Positions 1-7,894 are shown, numbered from the stretch's first letter. The stretch: DNA of 64,000 nucleotides from Streptomyces pinistramenti (GCF_020564935.1 NZ_JAJCXB010000039.1:1-64000); one strand, 5' to 3'. Notes: generated by a model from the sequence alone, not told the origin. Program-made: numbers and translations.

Positions 1-63
1 ACATGGAACGGGACACGGGTCACCCCTGTGGGTGACTGCACTCTCGACAACAGCCACCGGACG

Positions 64-210
64 TGAGATTCGATGCAGCCCCACTCAGATCAGTGAGACT
101 CGTCCAAGCTCAGCGAGACGGGACAGACAGACCGACAGGTTGTCGATCTTCGCTGAGACGAAACCCCATCGGTGCAGCTTGCCTGAGACCGCATCAACCT
201 TCATTGAGAC
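64..210. repeat. cluster of TGAGAC repeats (candidate operator or iteron array)
   Basis: The hexamer TGAGAC or a one-base variant occurs at about 64, 94, 114, 154, 184 and 205, always on the + strand, with spacings of 20, 21, 30 or 40 bp, close to multiples of a helical turn. Several copies are preceded by TCAG or TCAT. A perfect 7-bp inverted repeat, GTCACCC and GGGTGAC, lies just before at 19-36. The array precedes a short rightward gene fragment, so it may be a regulator or Rep binding region. The window edge prevents a fuller reading. Confidence 0.4.
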
Positions 211-232
211 AGGTCAAGGTGAATCGCCCCAC

Positions 233-400
233 ATGCCGAGAACGGGCGCGATCCGCGACCCCCGCGACGACGACGTCCGGCACGCCCTGGAGGTCTACGC
301 CGGGCAGGGCGGACGGCTCTTCGCCCCGGAGCTGGTCGGCATGGGCCCGGACCCGCGGCCCCGCTGCGGACGGAGACCCTCGACGCCGCGCTGGCATGTA
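233..400 (+). pseudogene. 5' fragment of a truncated gene
   Basis: An ATG at 233 opens a frame with coding character for about 55 residues, beginning MPRTGAIRDPRDDDVRHALE and running through an EVYAGQGGRLFAPELVG segment. After about position 390 the same frame only reads the antisense of the leftward pseudogene that follows. I take it as the start of a gene cut off by a rearrangement near 380-430. The family is not recognised. Confidence 0.3.
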
Positions 401-427
401 CCACCGGACACGTCGACCGCCTCGGCC

Positions 428-945
428 GCCGCGCGACGCCGCCGCGGCGCAGGCGGTGAGCCGTTCGGCGTCGGCGGTGGGGTTGGTCTGGAGGGTGTCG
501 ACGTCGGGGTGGCCGGCGTCGAGGACCCGGCGCTGGTAGACCTCCTGGTGCAAGGGCGGGAGGCTGCGCACGCTCTCGGCGCCCCAGAGCCGGATGGCGT
601 TGTGGCGCCAGTTCTGGATGGCCGTGCGGGCCTCGTGGACGGCCTTCACGTAGTTGTGGTGGGCGGCGATCCAGTGGCTGTTGGGCGCCGTGTCCAGGGC
701 TTCCCAGCGGGTTTCCACCAGGTGCAGGGCGCGGTCGCGCTCCCGGCGGGTGGCGGTCTCGTCGGCCGCTGCCGGTGCCCGGAGGTTGTAGAGCTCCAGC
801 ACGCGCTGGAGGCGGACCAGCTCGCTCTCGAACTGCTGGACCGGGCAAGGGCAGGAAGTTGCTGAACCCAGCCGAGAGGGACCGGTCTCCGCGCGAGCTT
901 CCGGTAGGTCCAGCCGCCGATGTCGTGCTCCTCGGCGAGCGCGCA
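428..945 (-). pseudogene. frameshifted and truncated plasmid gene remnant
   Basis: Two coding-like stretches in different frames lie end to end. The upstream one (about 945-850) reads ALAEEHDIGGWTYRKLARR. The downstream one (about 848-430) contains HWIAAHHNYVKAVHEARTA and SLPPLHQEVYQRRVLDAGHP. They join only through a frame change near 845-850, and the distal end runs into unrelated sequence near 430. The start follows the stop of the small HTH gene directly, so it was once the last gene of that operon. No function can be assigned. Confidence 0.4.
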
Positions 946-958
946 GCCGGTGGTTCGG

Positions 959-1249
959 TCAGTCGGTGTGCGGTTGCGGTTGTGCGGGGTGGGTGTGAGG
1001 GGCGGGGGTTGCGGGTCGGCCCGGTTTGCGGCGGTTGGGCCACCAGGCGGTGATGGTGCGGAGGTAGTACTGGCGGTGGCCGAGGTCGTCGTGGCCGTCG
1101 GGGTCAGGGGCACCCGGGTCGGCGTTGAGTGCCCGGTGGAGGGCGTCGCGCCTGACGCCGAGGCGGCGGGCGAGGCTTGCGACGGACAGGGGTATGTCCA
1201 CCGTCGGTGTGTCGGGGCCTGGGGCGTCTGCGTGCGCGGGCGGTGTCAT
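959..1249 (-). CDS. small helix-turn-helix protein
   Basis: This 96-residue protein starts at the ATG at 1249, which overlaps the stop of the ParB-domain gene as ATGA, so the two are translationally coupled. Residues about 20-40 (LSVASLARRLGVRRDALHRA) have the spacing of a helix-turn-helix, and a WWPNRRKPGRP segment ends in a basic Pro-rich tail suited to DNA contact. It is the last intact gene of the leftward operon that starts at 5156. It may be an autoregulator or DNA-binding subunit of the IbrA/IbrB-like module. That role is inferred. Confidence 0.55.
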   Translation of the reverse strand: MTPPAHADAPGPDTPTVDIPLSVASLARRLGVRRDALHRALNADPGAPDPDGHDDLGHRQYYLRTITAWWPNRRKPGRPATPAPHTHPAQPQPHTD

Positions 1250-2061
1250 GGCTGGACGTTCTCCTCCTCGGTGTCGGGGCGGTCCCAGGCGTCGTTGACC
1301 TCCCACGCTTCGCTGAACTCCTCATCGGCCAGGAGTTCAGCGATGCCGGTGACCTGGCGCAGGCGGGTGACCTCGTCGGGGTCCATGCCGAGGTGTTCGC
1401 CGATCCAGGTGTCGGGCTTTCGCAGGCGGGCGAGTTCGAGGACGATCTCGCTCATTCCGTCGACAGTGTGCTGGCCGCGGGCGCGGTTGTGGCGGATGGT
1501 GGCGGCCATGCGGTCGGCTTTGCCGGTGCGGTCGGTGTTGACGACGGTGACGGGCAGCCGTCCGCGCACGGCTGCGCGCACGGCCTCGTCTTCCTTGCCG
1601 ACGCGGTGGCGGTGGAAGCCGTCGACGACCTCGTAGTTCTGGTCGCCGGAGGTTTTCCAGGCGACGACGGGCTGGGTGTAGCCGTCGGCGCCGATGGACA
1701 GCTTGAGCAGGTCCATCTCGGGGCCGGCGACGACGTTCGGGTTGTAGGCGTTGCCGCCGACCTGGTCGGCTTCGACCCACAGCACGCAGTCGACGGGCTG
1801 GTCGCGTAGCGGGGAGTGCTCGTGCAGGGCCAGGCGCAGCGCGTTGACCGTGTCGATGCGCGTGTCTTCGTCGAGGGCGTCGAGGCGGGCGAACAGGGCG
1901 CGGGCGTCGGCGAGGATACCGGCGGCCTCCGCCGGCACCGTGCCGTCGACCGGCGCCGTGCTGTCGCTCTGTGCGGTGGCGGGGCTGGTGCCGGGCGGGG
2001 CCGGTGCGGGTTCGCCGAGGGCGTCGTCGAGGGTGGGGGCGGTGGGGTCGCCGGTCGTCAT
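1246..2061 (-). CDS. IbrB-like protein with ParB/Srx nuclease-like domain
   Basis: The protein has 271 residues. Residues 1-50 form a disordered Pro/Ala/Thr-rich tail. A ParB/sulfiredoxin-fold domain spans about 88-180, with the nucleotide-binding signature DGFHRHR at 147-153 (the ExGxxR-type motif of the fold). The C-terminal third is helical and may bind DNA. The start at 2061 overlaps the acetyltransferase stop as ATGA. In enterobacterial prophages, IbrB-type ParB-domain proteins pair with IbrA-type PAPS-reductase-family proteins, and here the partner lies one gene upstream. A chromosome-partition role is unlikely, because a ParA/partner pair is encoded at 30-31.8 kb. Confidence 0.75.
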   Translation of the reverse strand: MTTGDPTAPTLDDALGEPAPAPPGTSPATAQSDSTAPVDGTVPAEAAGILADARALFARLDALDEDTRIDTVNALRLALHEHSPLRDQPVDCVLWVEADQVGGNAYNPNVVAGPEMDLLKLSIGADGYTQPVVAWKTSGDQNYEVVDGFHRHRVGKEDEAVRAAVRGRLPVTVVNTDRTGKADRMAATIRHNRARGQHTVDGMSEIVLELARLRKPDTWIGEHLGMDPDEVTRLRQVTGIAELLADEEFSEAWEVNDAWDRPDTEEENVQP

Positions 2062-2465
2062 GAGGACTCCTGCGGGTGGCGGGTGAGCTTGGTGAAGTTG
2101 GTGGTCTCGGAGACGGTTTCGAAGCCGGCGGCGCGGTAGGCGGCGGCGCGGGAGTGGGTGACCGTGGCGTGCAGGGGCCGGTCGCCGGCCGCGGTGACGG
2201 CGGCGGCCACCAGCTCGGCGCGCAGGTCGTTGTTGCCGGGGGCGGTGTAGAGGGACTCCACGGCCCCGGTGCGGGTGACGCCCACGAACCCGGCGGCGCG
2301 GCGGTGGCCGTCGACGGCGACGATCCACGTCTTGCCGTCGTCGTCGAACGCCGGGCCGCCCAGGGACTTGTGGACCGCGCGGCTGCCGAACAGCGGCCCC
2401 ATCAGGGTGTAGAAGCCGCGGTCGGTGTTGGTCAAGGTCCGAAAGACCAGGTCAGACGGTGCCAC
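2058..2465 (-). CDS. GNAT-type N-acetyltransferase
   Basis: This 135-residue protein begins at a GTG that overlaps the end of the IbrA-like gene by 14 bp. It fits the compact GNAT fold: a WIVAVDGHRRAAGFVGV strand pair at about 47-63, an ALR-type acetyl-CoA segment, and the terminal SRAAAYRAAGFETV motif at about 104-117 typical of GNAT enzymes. Its position between the IbrA- and IbrB-like genes, overlapping both, suggests that it belongs to that module. The acyl acceptor is unknown; a protein, a small molecule or a modified base is possible. Confidence 0.7.
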   Translation of the reverse strand: MAPSDLVFRTLTNTDRGFYTLMGPLFGSRAVHKSLGGPAFDDDGKTWIVAVDGHRRAAGFVGVTRTGAVESLYTAPGNNDLRAELVAAAVTAAGDRPLHATVTHSRAAAYRAAGFETVSETTNFTKLTRHPQESS

Positions 2466-3717
2466 GGTAGCCCCACTCCCTGCGCTTGATGTCCATCTTT
2501 TTCTTGTATGTCTTGTATGCCTCGCTGGAGGCGGGCGGGCTGAAACTCAGGCCCTTGCCGTGGAAATCGTTGGTCAGCAGCATCTTGCAGACCCGCTTCC
2601 ATGACGGGACGCTCTTGTTCATCGGCCCCTCGTCAGGGATCACGCCGCCCGGATACCCGCGGGCCGCATACCAGTTGAGGAACACGGCGATCTTCGTCCG
2701 GAAATGCTCAGCCACCGGCGGCGTCATGTCCGCCAGGAGCCCCTGGGCGTAGCGCTCCCAGGTCAGCCCATCGGGCAATTCGATTTTGATGCGGCCGAGG
2801 ATGTTGCCGGTCTCGCGGGCGTAGCGGGCCCCGAAGTTGACGCCCTCGACGCGGGCGACGACCTTCGCCCAGGTCAGCGGCTCCAGGATGTGGTAGAGCC
2901 ACAGGCCCTGGCGCTGGTCGTCGCCGTAGGGCTGGCACAGCCGGGCCTGGTGGATGGAGACCCCCGCCCGGTGCATCAGGTCGTAGACCTTGTTGTACGG
3001 CGCCTTGGTCTTGCCGTAGAAGCGCCAGATGTCCTCGGTGCGCCAGTCGTAGAGCGGGTAGGCGTTGTACAGGCCACGGGAGATCCACGTCGTCCACGCC
3101 AGGTCCTCGAAGCGGCGCTTGTCGCGCCGCGCGATCGTGCGGTACCGGTTGATGGACTCGTCCGACCGGATGCCGACCAGACACCCCGTCAGCTTCCCGC
3201 CGTGCTGCTGGGACAGCCAGGTCCCGAAGGCGGGCACGAACTCCTCGAACTCCATGCCGTAGCGGTAGAAGTCGAAGTGCTCCGGGTCGCTGATGACACC
3301 GGGGTGCTCGGGCAGCGGTCGCACCCAGCGCTCTTCCAGGCCCGGCTCCCAGCACGTCCACTCCGGCTGGAACTGCGAGACGGCGTTGCGCAGGTTCAAC
3401 GGCAGCGCGACCCAGTAGACATCCAGGACATCGGCGTGACGCTCCAGCACGGTGTGCAGGTAGTCGATGGTGTGCTGGTACTGAGCCTCCAGGTCGACGA
3501 TCAGCACCCCCAGCCGCCGGCCGCGCGCACGGGCCTCGTCGGCGGCCAGCTCCAGCAGGACGCCGGAGTCCTTGCCGCCGGAGAACGAGGTGTAGACGAC
3601 GGGGAAGTCGGTGAAGACACGCCGGATGCGGCGGCGGGCGGCGGTGAGCACGTCGATGCCCAGCCCCACCTTGGTCTTGCTCAGTGGTCGGGCCACAGAG
3701 GCGCCGCGTTCAGCCAT
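2452..3717 (-). CDS. IbrA-like phosphoadenosine-phosphosulfate-reductase-family protein (DUF3440 type)
   Basis: The protein has 421 residues. It carries an adenine-nucleotide alpha-hydrolase PP-loop, SFSGGKDS, at 44-51, followed by the VLIVDLEAQY strand and a GIRSDES motif at 182-188. These are hallmarks of the PAPS reductase/ATP pyrophosphatase superfamily. The long C-terminal half (YDWRTEDIWRFYGK, QPYGDDQRQGLWLYH) matches IbrA-type phage and plasmid proteins, not metabolic CysH. A strong AAGGAGGAGG ribosome site precedes the ATG at 3717, which overlaps the upstream gene by 37 bp. Such enzymes activate a substrate by adenylation. The substrate here is unknown, and the ParB-domain partner suggests that it acts on or near DNA. 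Confidence 0.8.
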   Translation of the reverse strand: MAERGASVARPLSKTKVGLGIDVLTAARRRIRRVFTDFPVVYTSFSGGKDSGVLLELAADEARARGRRLGVLIVDLEAQYQHTIDYLHTVLERHADVLDVYWVALPLNLRNAVSQFQPEWTCWEPGLEERWVRPLPEHPGVISDPEHFDFYRYGMEFEEFVPAFGTWLSQQHGGKLTGCLVGIRSDESINRYRTIARRDKRRFEDLAWTTWISRGLYNAYPLYDWRTEDIWRFYGKTKAPYNKVYDLMHRAGVSIHQARLCQPYGDDQRQGLWLYHILEPLTWAKVVARVEGVNFGARYARETGNILGRIKIELPDGLTWERYAQGLLADMTPPVAEHFRTKIAVFLNWYAARGYPGGVIPDEGPMNKSVPSWKRVCKMLLTNDFHGKGLSFSPPASSEAYKTYKKKMDIKRREWGYRGTV

Positions 3718-5156
3718 GCTTCCACCTCCTCCTTCGTGATCCCGGTGACGGTGCCCTCGGCGGTCGCCCGCAGGAAGACGCGGTGCTGGCGGGTGCGGCT
3801 GGTCCAGTAGCACGCCTCGTAAACGGCGTTGGGCCGCAGCACCCACTCGTACTCCGCGCCCCGGCCGGAGCGGTTGGCATGGGTGTAGTCGACCGTCGCG
3901 CTCTGGAAGAGCCGCGCGTAGCCGAAGTCGGCGTCACGCCCGGTGAGTTCGGCCAGCCACGGTTTGTCCACGTAGCGCATGGCGCTGTAGACGGCCTTGA
4001 AGCCGCCGGCGTCAGGGCGGGCCTCGACGGCCTGGGCGGCCTCGCGGGCCAGCAGAGCGGCGGCCTCCACCCCGGTGGCGACCCGCACCCGTGCCCGGAC
4101 ACGGCCCCGGCGGCTGCGCACGCACTCCAGCACCACACCGACCATCTCCACGTACGTCTCGCTCAGCACCCGCACCCCTGCGGCCTCCAGCGGCACCGGC
4201 GGGTTGTCCGGGCGCCGCACCGTGACGGCGTCGAGGTCATCGGTCACGTACGTCTCGGTGCCGCGGCGCAGGTCCACCCGCAGCCGCCGCACCTGCCCCG
4301 CGGCCAGCACCGGCTCGTCGCGGGGCTGGCGCACGATCCACGTCGAACCGTCCACCGTCGCCGTCGGGCAGCGGCGGTGGTGCAGCGCGCCGTCGCCCCA
4401 GTAGCCCTGCTCGGGCTCGGTCAGCTCACCGCAGTCGGCGCACCAGCCGGAGGAGAGGTTGGGCGGGCCGGCCGGAGCATCCAGAGGGCAGCCGTCGTCG
4501 TGCGCGGCGCGGTAGCGGCGGCCGGTGACTTCCTCCGGCGCTTCCAGGAGCAGCGCTACGCCCTGGCCGCGCGCCACCCACCGCCCGCACAGCAGGCAGT
4601 GCTCGCTGCGCCGGTTGGGGCGGATCACCGCGGGCCGTGGCGGGCACGTGCCGGGCGTGTGCGCCACACGGGTCGTGCCCCAGGTGTCGGTCTGCAGGCG
4701 CCCGGCGCCGGCGGCGACCTCCTGGCGGCAGTTCAGGCACCGGCCGGCGTATGCGTTCGCCGCCGGGTCGCAGCGCAGCGCGCGGTGGGCGCGGGCGTCG
4801 GCGGGCAGGCGGCGGCGCACGAAGTCCACCACCCGCTTGCCCAGCGGCGACTTCAGCTCCCACTCCTTGACCGTCTCCAGCTCCCCCGTCCCGGCCCGCG
4901 TCATCCGCACCTCCCAGCGCTCCGGGAAGGCATCGACGACCAGGACGACCGCGCCGACCGGCACGTCGTAGGCGACACCCGGCGACAGCCACGCCCCCTC
5001 GAAGGCATAGGCGTCGACTCCTGCGCCGACCGAAGTGACCAGACGGCGCCACGCCTTGCGGGCACCGTCCGGCAGGGCGGGGGCGACCAGGACGGTCCGC
5101 TCCCCGCCGCTCGTGCGAGGCGGCGCCAAGGGCCGCGCGGCCGTCGTGCCCGTCAT
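3681..5156 (-). CDS. multi-zinc-finger protein of unknown function
   Basis: This 491-residue protein starts at the ATG at 5156 and is the first gene of the leftward operon. The middle has three Cys clusters spaced like zinc ribbons: CLNCRQE, HCLLCGRW, and SGWCADCGEL followed by HHRRCP. The C-terminal part reads FKAVYSAMRYVDKPWLAELTGRDADFGYARLFQ. No catalytic motif is visible. It overlaps the IbrA-like gene and shares its promoter, so it is probably a DNA- or RNA-binding component of the same system. The family is not recognised. Confidence 0.6.
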   Translation of the reverse strand: MTGTTAARPLAPPRTSGGERTVLVAPALPDGARKAWRRLVTSVGAGVDAYAFEGAWLSPGVAYDVPVGAVVLVVDAFPERWEVRMTRAGTGELETVKEWELKSPLGKRVVDFVRRRLPADARAHRALRCDPAANAYAGRCLNCRQEVAAGAGRLQTDTWGTTRVAHTPGTCPPRPAVIRPNRRSEHCLLCGRWVARGQGVALLLEAPEEVTGRRYRAAHDDGCPLDAPAGPPNLSSGWCADCGELTEPEQGYWGDGALHHRRCPTATVDGSTWIVRQPRDEPVLAAGQVRRLRVDLRRGTETYVTDDLDAVTVRRPDNPPVPLEAAGVRVLSETYVEMVGVVLECVRSRRGRVRARVRVATGVEAAALLAREAAQAVEARPDAGGFKAVYSAMRYVDKPWLAELTGRDADFGYARLFQSATVDYTHANRSGRGAEYEWVLRPNAVYEACYWTSRTRQHRVFLRATAEGTVTGITKEEVEAWLNAAPLWPDH

Positions 5157-5272
5157 CGCGTCACCGCCACGACGGCGGCGATCTGCATGCTCATAGCTCT
5201 CCCCGGGTGGGTGTCCGCCCGCGGACGACGGGCGGTGCCTCGACGCTCCGTACGGTACGCGCCCCCACCGAC

Positions 5273-5296
5273 AACTCGCAACAAGTGTTGCGAGTT
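5273..5296. promoter_or_regulatory. perfect 11-bp inverted repeat, candidate operator
   Basis: Arms AACTCGCAACA and TGTTGCGAGTT are perfectly complementary around a 2-bp centre. The site lies about 120 bp upstream of the zinc-finger/IbrA/IbrB operon and about 160 bp upstream of the divergent 86-residue gene. It has the size and symmetry of a dimeric repressor operator. No regulator gene is adjacent; the small HTH protein at the end of the operon is a candidate. Confidence 0.6.
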
Positions 5297-5453
5297 TCAG
5301 AGAAAGGGAAGCCGGCCCGGGAGAGCGTTGTCGAGGCACCCCACCGGACCGGCACCCCCATCCTCCCCCAGCACCGCCACCCCGCACCCACCACCCGGCG
5401 TGAACGCGGCCAAAACCCGCACCCGCACCAGGCACGGGCCCTACGGTCCAGAC

Positions 5454-5714
5454 ATGAACGACGCGACGCAGTGGGTATACGGATCGGATCCGCGCCAAGG
5501 ACCAGAGCCAGGGCACGAATACCGCGAACTGACAGGCGGCGGCCCGCTCGACGGCCAGTTGCTCGACGTCACCGGCTGGAGCACCGACGCCCTCGGCCGC
5601 GGCGCCTACCTCATCACCGAGGACGGCGCCTTCGGACCAGGAGGCCGCGCTGACTACGCACCGCCCGGCGGCGACCCGACCGCGCCCTGGAGGTGGGAGG
5701 GCGACGTTCCGTAG
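5454..5714 (+). CDS. small hypothetical protein
   Basis: An 86-residue protein that starts MNDATQWVYGSD and contains repeated Gly and acidic residues (GGGPLDGQLLDVTGWSTDALGRGAYLITEDG). This resembles small soluble Streptomyces proteins of unknown role. A TACGGT -10-like box ends 8 bp before the ATG and no ribosome site is seen, so the mRNA may be leaderless. A strong hairpin terminator follows 26 bp after the stop. It is transcribed away from the IbrA/IbrB-like operon. Confidence 0.55.
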   Translation: MNDATQWVYGSDPRQGPEPGHEYRELTGGGPLDGQLLDVTGWSTDALGRGAYLITEDGAFGPGGRADYAPPGGDPTAPWRWEGDVP

Positions 5715-5740
5715 CCCCTCCACGAACGTCGCCACCGGCG

Positions 5741-5771
5741 AAGGTCGGCACCCAACATGGGTGCCGACCTT
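5741..5771 (+). terminator. intrinsic-type terminator of the small rightward gene
   Basis: A perfect 13-bp stem (AAGGTCGGCACCC and its complement) around a 5-base loop, followed by TTCTTCGTT. It lies 26 bp past the stop codon of the 86-residue gene. Long GC-rich stems with little U tract are usual for terminators in Streptomyces. Confidence 0.75.
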
Positions 5772-5947
5772 CTTCGTTCTCCCTCGCCGTCCTCGGCTGG
5801 GAGCAATGCTCCCGCTACAACTCGCTCCGACTGGCTTACGTGCCTTACACCTCCTGAGCACCCCAAATAGCCTTCGACGCGTTGCGTCACCGGCCTTGAA
5901 GAGCGCACGGCGCCCCGTCCCTGGCACGGCGCGGTACGGTCGTGGGG

Positions 5948-5982
5948 AAGGGCCGGAGGCATCAGCACTACCTCCGGCCCTT
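5948..5982 (-). terminator. terminator of the leftward membrane-protein gene
   Basis: A 12-bp perfect stem (AAGGGCCGGAGG and its complement) around an 11-base loop. It lies 13 bp beyond the stop codon at 5996 in the leftward direction. Confidence 0.7.
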
Positions 5983-5995
5983 CGCGTGGACCGCG

Positions 5996-6418
5996 TCAGG
6001 CGCGGGTGGGGGCGATGTAGTGACGGGTGGCGACCATCAGGATCCCCATCGCGGCGAACCCGAGGAGGGGGCCGGCACCGCGGACGACGTAGACAGCCGC
6101 GCCGTCCAGGTGTGCGCCGAGGATCTGCGTACCGATGACGGCGCCGCCCACGAGGGCGAGGCCGACGGCCACCAGGAGCGTGAGGCGGACGCCGACGGGC
6201 ATCCACGCCGGGCCGCGGGACGGCCCGAGGCGGGTCTTGACGTGCGCGATGTGGGTGGTGATCGCCTCGCGCTCGGTGTCGCTGACGGTGGCGGGGACGT
6301 GGCCACACGAGCAGTGGGCGGCGTAGCGGGCGGTGCCCTCGGCAGTCGGGGCGCCTTCGGTGATGACGATGCTCGGGAAGTGCCGGCCGTCGTCGATGGC
6401 GAAGCGCTTCAGGTTCAT
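5996..6418 (-). CDS. small membrane protein
   Basis: A 140-residue protein with a soluble N-terminal half (NLKRFAIDDGRHFPSIVITEG, then an HCSCGH pair of cysteines) and two C-terminal membrane helices at about 80-100 and 107-128. GGGGG precedes the ATG at 6418, which overlaps the stop of a 25-codon leader ORF as ATGA. The gene belongs to the set driven by the repeated upstream element. Membrane location is predicted; the function is unknown. Confidence 0.6.
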   Translation of the reverse strand: MNLKRFAIDDGRHFPSIVITEGAPTAEGTARYAAHCSCGHVPATVSDTEREAITTHIAHVKTRLGPSRGPAWMPVGVRLTLLVAVGLALVGGAVIGTQILGAHLDGAAVYVVRGAGPLLGFAAMGILMVATRHYIAPTRA

Positions 6419-6492
6419 GGGGTTCCCCCGGATGCAGGTGAGTTGGTCAATTCTTGCTTGCCTGAGCCGTGTTGGTGCCTCCACCCTGACAC
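6415..6492 (-). CDS. 25-residue leader ORF ahead of the membrane-protein gene
   Basis: A GTG at 6492, placed exactly as in the two related promoter copies (9179 and 10952), opens VSGWRHQHGSGKQ and stops at 6415, overlapping the next ATG. The same VS-W-H start occurs in VSWWIHRQANRL at the other two copies. It may be a translated leader that couples ribosomes into the membrane-protein gene, or a decayed copy of the gene at 10713-10952. Confidence 0.4.
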   Translation of the reverse strand: MSGWRHQHGSGKQELTNSPASGGTP

Positions 6493-6494
6493 GC

Positions 6495-6534
6495 AACTTC
6501 ATCAAGAACAAGTGGAGTTCTGTGAGAAGTTGAA
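6495..6534. promoter_or_regulatory. promoter repeat, copy 1 (AACTTCA-N4-GAACA)
   Basis: AACTTCATCAAGAACAAGTG matches the first 20-bp unit of the elements at 9182 and 10955. The second half here reads as an inverted version (GTTCTGTGAGAAG). It sits 2 bp upstream of the GTG of the leader ORF in all three places, so it is very likely a shared promoter/operator for leftward transcription. Confidence 0.6.
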
Positions 6535-6617
6535 TGCCCAGGTGTAGCACTGACTGCCGGATGCCGCTCAGGCGGCGCGGCTCCTCCGCTCCCGCGGTCA
6601 GAACCGAGCCGGCGCCG

Positions 6618-7394
6618 TCACCGTCCCGGCCGGTGACGTCCGCCCTCACTTCGGCTGCGGGCCCACACGCTGCGGGCGTGGACCGACACCGGGGTCGGCT
6701 CTCCTTGGTCGGTCAGCTCCCAGCAGCCCTCCCGCATCGTCCAGGACAGGTCGCCGGGGCCAATCCCGTCGGTGTACATCTCCAGCACGTAGGCGTCCGC
6801 CGCAGCCAGCTGCGCCGCGGCCAGGTCGGTGTACGGCTCACTGCCCTCCCACGACGGGTTGTCCTCCCACGACGGCTCGAAGACCGTCCCGGCCGCCGCA
6901 GTTGCTGCTTGCGGGGTCACCATGAGCGCGAGCGCGGCGGTCACCGTGCCGTGAAGCGTGGTGCGGACAGGTACGCCGTGGCGGCGGGCGACGTAGATGA
7001 GGTAGCGGTTGCGTTCAGGGTTGGGGCAGTCGGTCGGCGCGCCGAGCACGACCTTGCCACTCGCCACGTCTAGGCCGAATTCCACGTTGGTCGTCATGCC
7101 CGGCAGGGTGCGCAGGTCGCGGGGGATCCAGAAGAGGATCGCGGTGGCCGCGGCGCGGGCGGCGGTCTCCCAGCCGACCTGGTCCTCGTAGCGGTCGGCG
7201 CGCTGTCCGCCCCGGGACTCGGGGCTCAGGACGGTCAGCTGCTGCTCGCCGGTCCACTGGGCGGCGAGGGCCTCGATGGCGGCGGGCCGCCAGGACGGGA
7301 CGGGGGCGCTCTTGTCCGGGGTGGGGCCGGCCAGGAACACGGAAGGGCCGCTGGGGAGGGGTTCGCGGGCCATGACCAGGTTGACGGTGTTCAC
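6618..7394 (-). CDS. nucleoside 2-deoxyribosyltransferase-like protein
   Basis: A 258-residue protein starting at a GTG that overlaps the HIT gene stop as GTGA. The N-terminal 130 residues match the deoxyribosyltransferase/TIR-like fold: SVFLAGPTPDKSAPVPSWRP, then a helix and FWIPRDLRTLPGMTTNVEFG, where the TNVEFG glutamate is the usual catalytic residue, and SGKVVLGAP. The C-terminal 90 residues carry two adjacent SWE motifs and appear additional. These enzymes cleave or transfer nucleoside bases, and relatives act in phage nucleotide metabolism and defence. Proximity to a HIT hydrolase and a DnaQ-like exonuclease supports nucleotide chemistry. Confidence 0.75.
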   Translation of the reverse strand: MNTVNLVMAREPLPSGPSVFLAGPTPDKSAPVPSWRPAAIEALAAQWTGEQQLTVLSPESRGGQRADRYEDQVGWETAARAAATAILFWIPRDLRTLPGMTTNVEFGLDVASGKVVLGAPTDCPNPERNRYLIYVARRHGVPVRTTLHGTVTAALALMVTPQAATAAAGTVFEPSWEDNPSWEGSEPYTDLAAAQLAAADAYVLEMYTDGIGPGDLSWTMREGCWELTDQGEPTPVSVHARSVWARSRSEGGRHRPGR

Positions 7395-7804
7395 GGGCGG
7401 GCTCCATTCTGCGCGGTTCGGGCGGTGTGCTGCGGGGTCCAGGGCAGGGGCAGGCCGTCGTCGGCCTGGCGGGGTACGACGTGGACGTGCAGGTGGAAGA
7501 CGGACTGAGTCGCCACCTCCCCCTTGCTCGTGATGATGTTTGCGGCGGGGTGCTCGGCCATCAGCTCGGCGGCGCGGCGCATCACCGCGGCGGATACGTC
7601 CGGGTCGGTGCCGGCGTCTTCGACGTGAACGCGCGGCAGGACGAAGACGTGGCCTTCGTTGACTCCGCCGCTGCGCGGGCGGACCGCGAGGGCGTCCGGC
7701 CATTCGCGGACGATGACGGCCGGGGCCTTTCCGGCGGCGATGGCACAGAAAACGCAGTCCTTGCCGGGCCTAGCAGCGGCAAGCTCGTGGTCTTCGTTGT
7801 TCAC
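7391..7804 (-). CDS. HIT-family nucleotide hydrolase
   Basis: This 137-residue protein has the histidine-triad signature HLHVHVVPR at about 109-117 and the CVFCAIAAGKAPA zinc/CxxC start common to HIT proteins. Family members hydrolyse or transfer nucleoside monophosphates, for example AMP-lysine or dinucleoside polyphosphates. The GTG at 7804 is preceded by GGAGACACC. The gene is translationally coupled to the deoxyribosyltransferase-like gene. Confidence 0.9.
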   Translation of the reverse strand: MNNEDHELAAARPGKDCVFCAIAAGKAPAVIVREWPDALAVRPRSGGVNEGHVFVLPRVHVEDAGTDPDVSAAVMRRAAELMAEHPAANIITSKGEVATQSVFHLHVHVVPRQADDGLPLPWTPQHTARTAQNGARP

Positions 7805-7894
7805 GGTGTCTCCGATTCGATTCGCCGGTCCGGGGCCGGCCAGGACAGCGGCCGGCCCGGACCTTGGTGCGGTTGGTGCTCGAAGCCGTCCGCT

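Noticed and set aside
5654..5968. A 104-codon leftward frame opposite the end of the small gene at 5454
   Set aside because: It runs across the terminator hairpin at 5741-5771 and lacks coding character.
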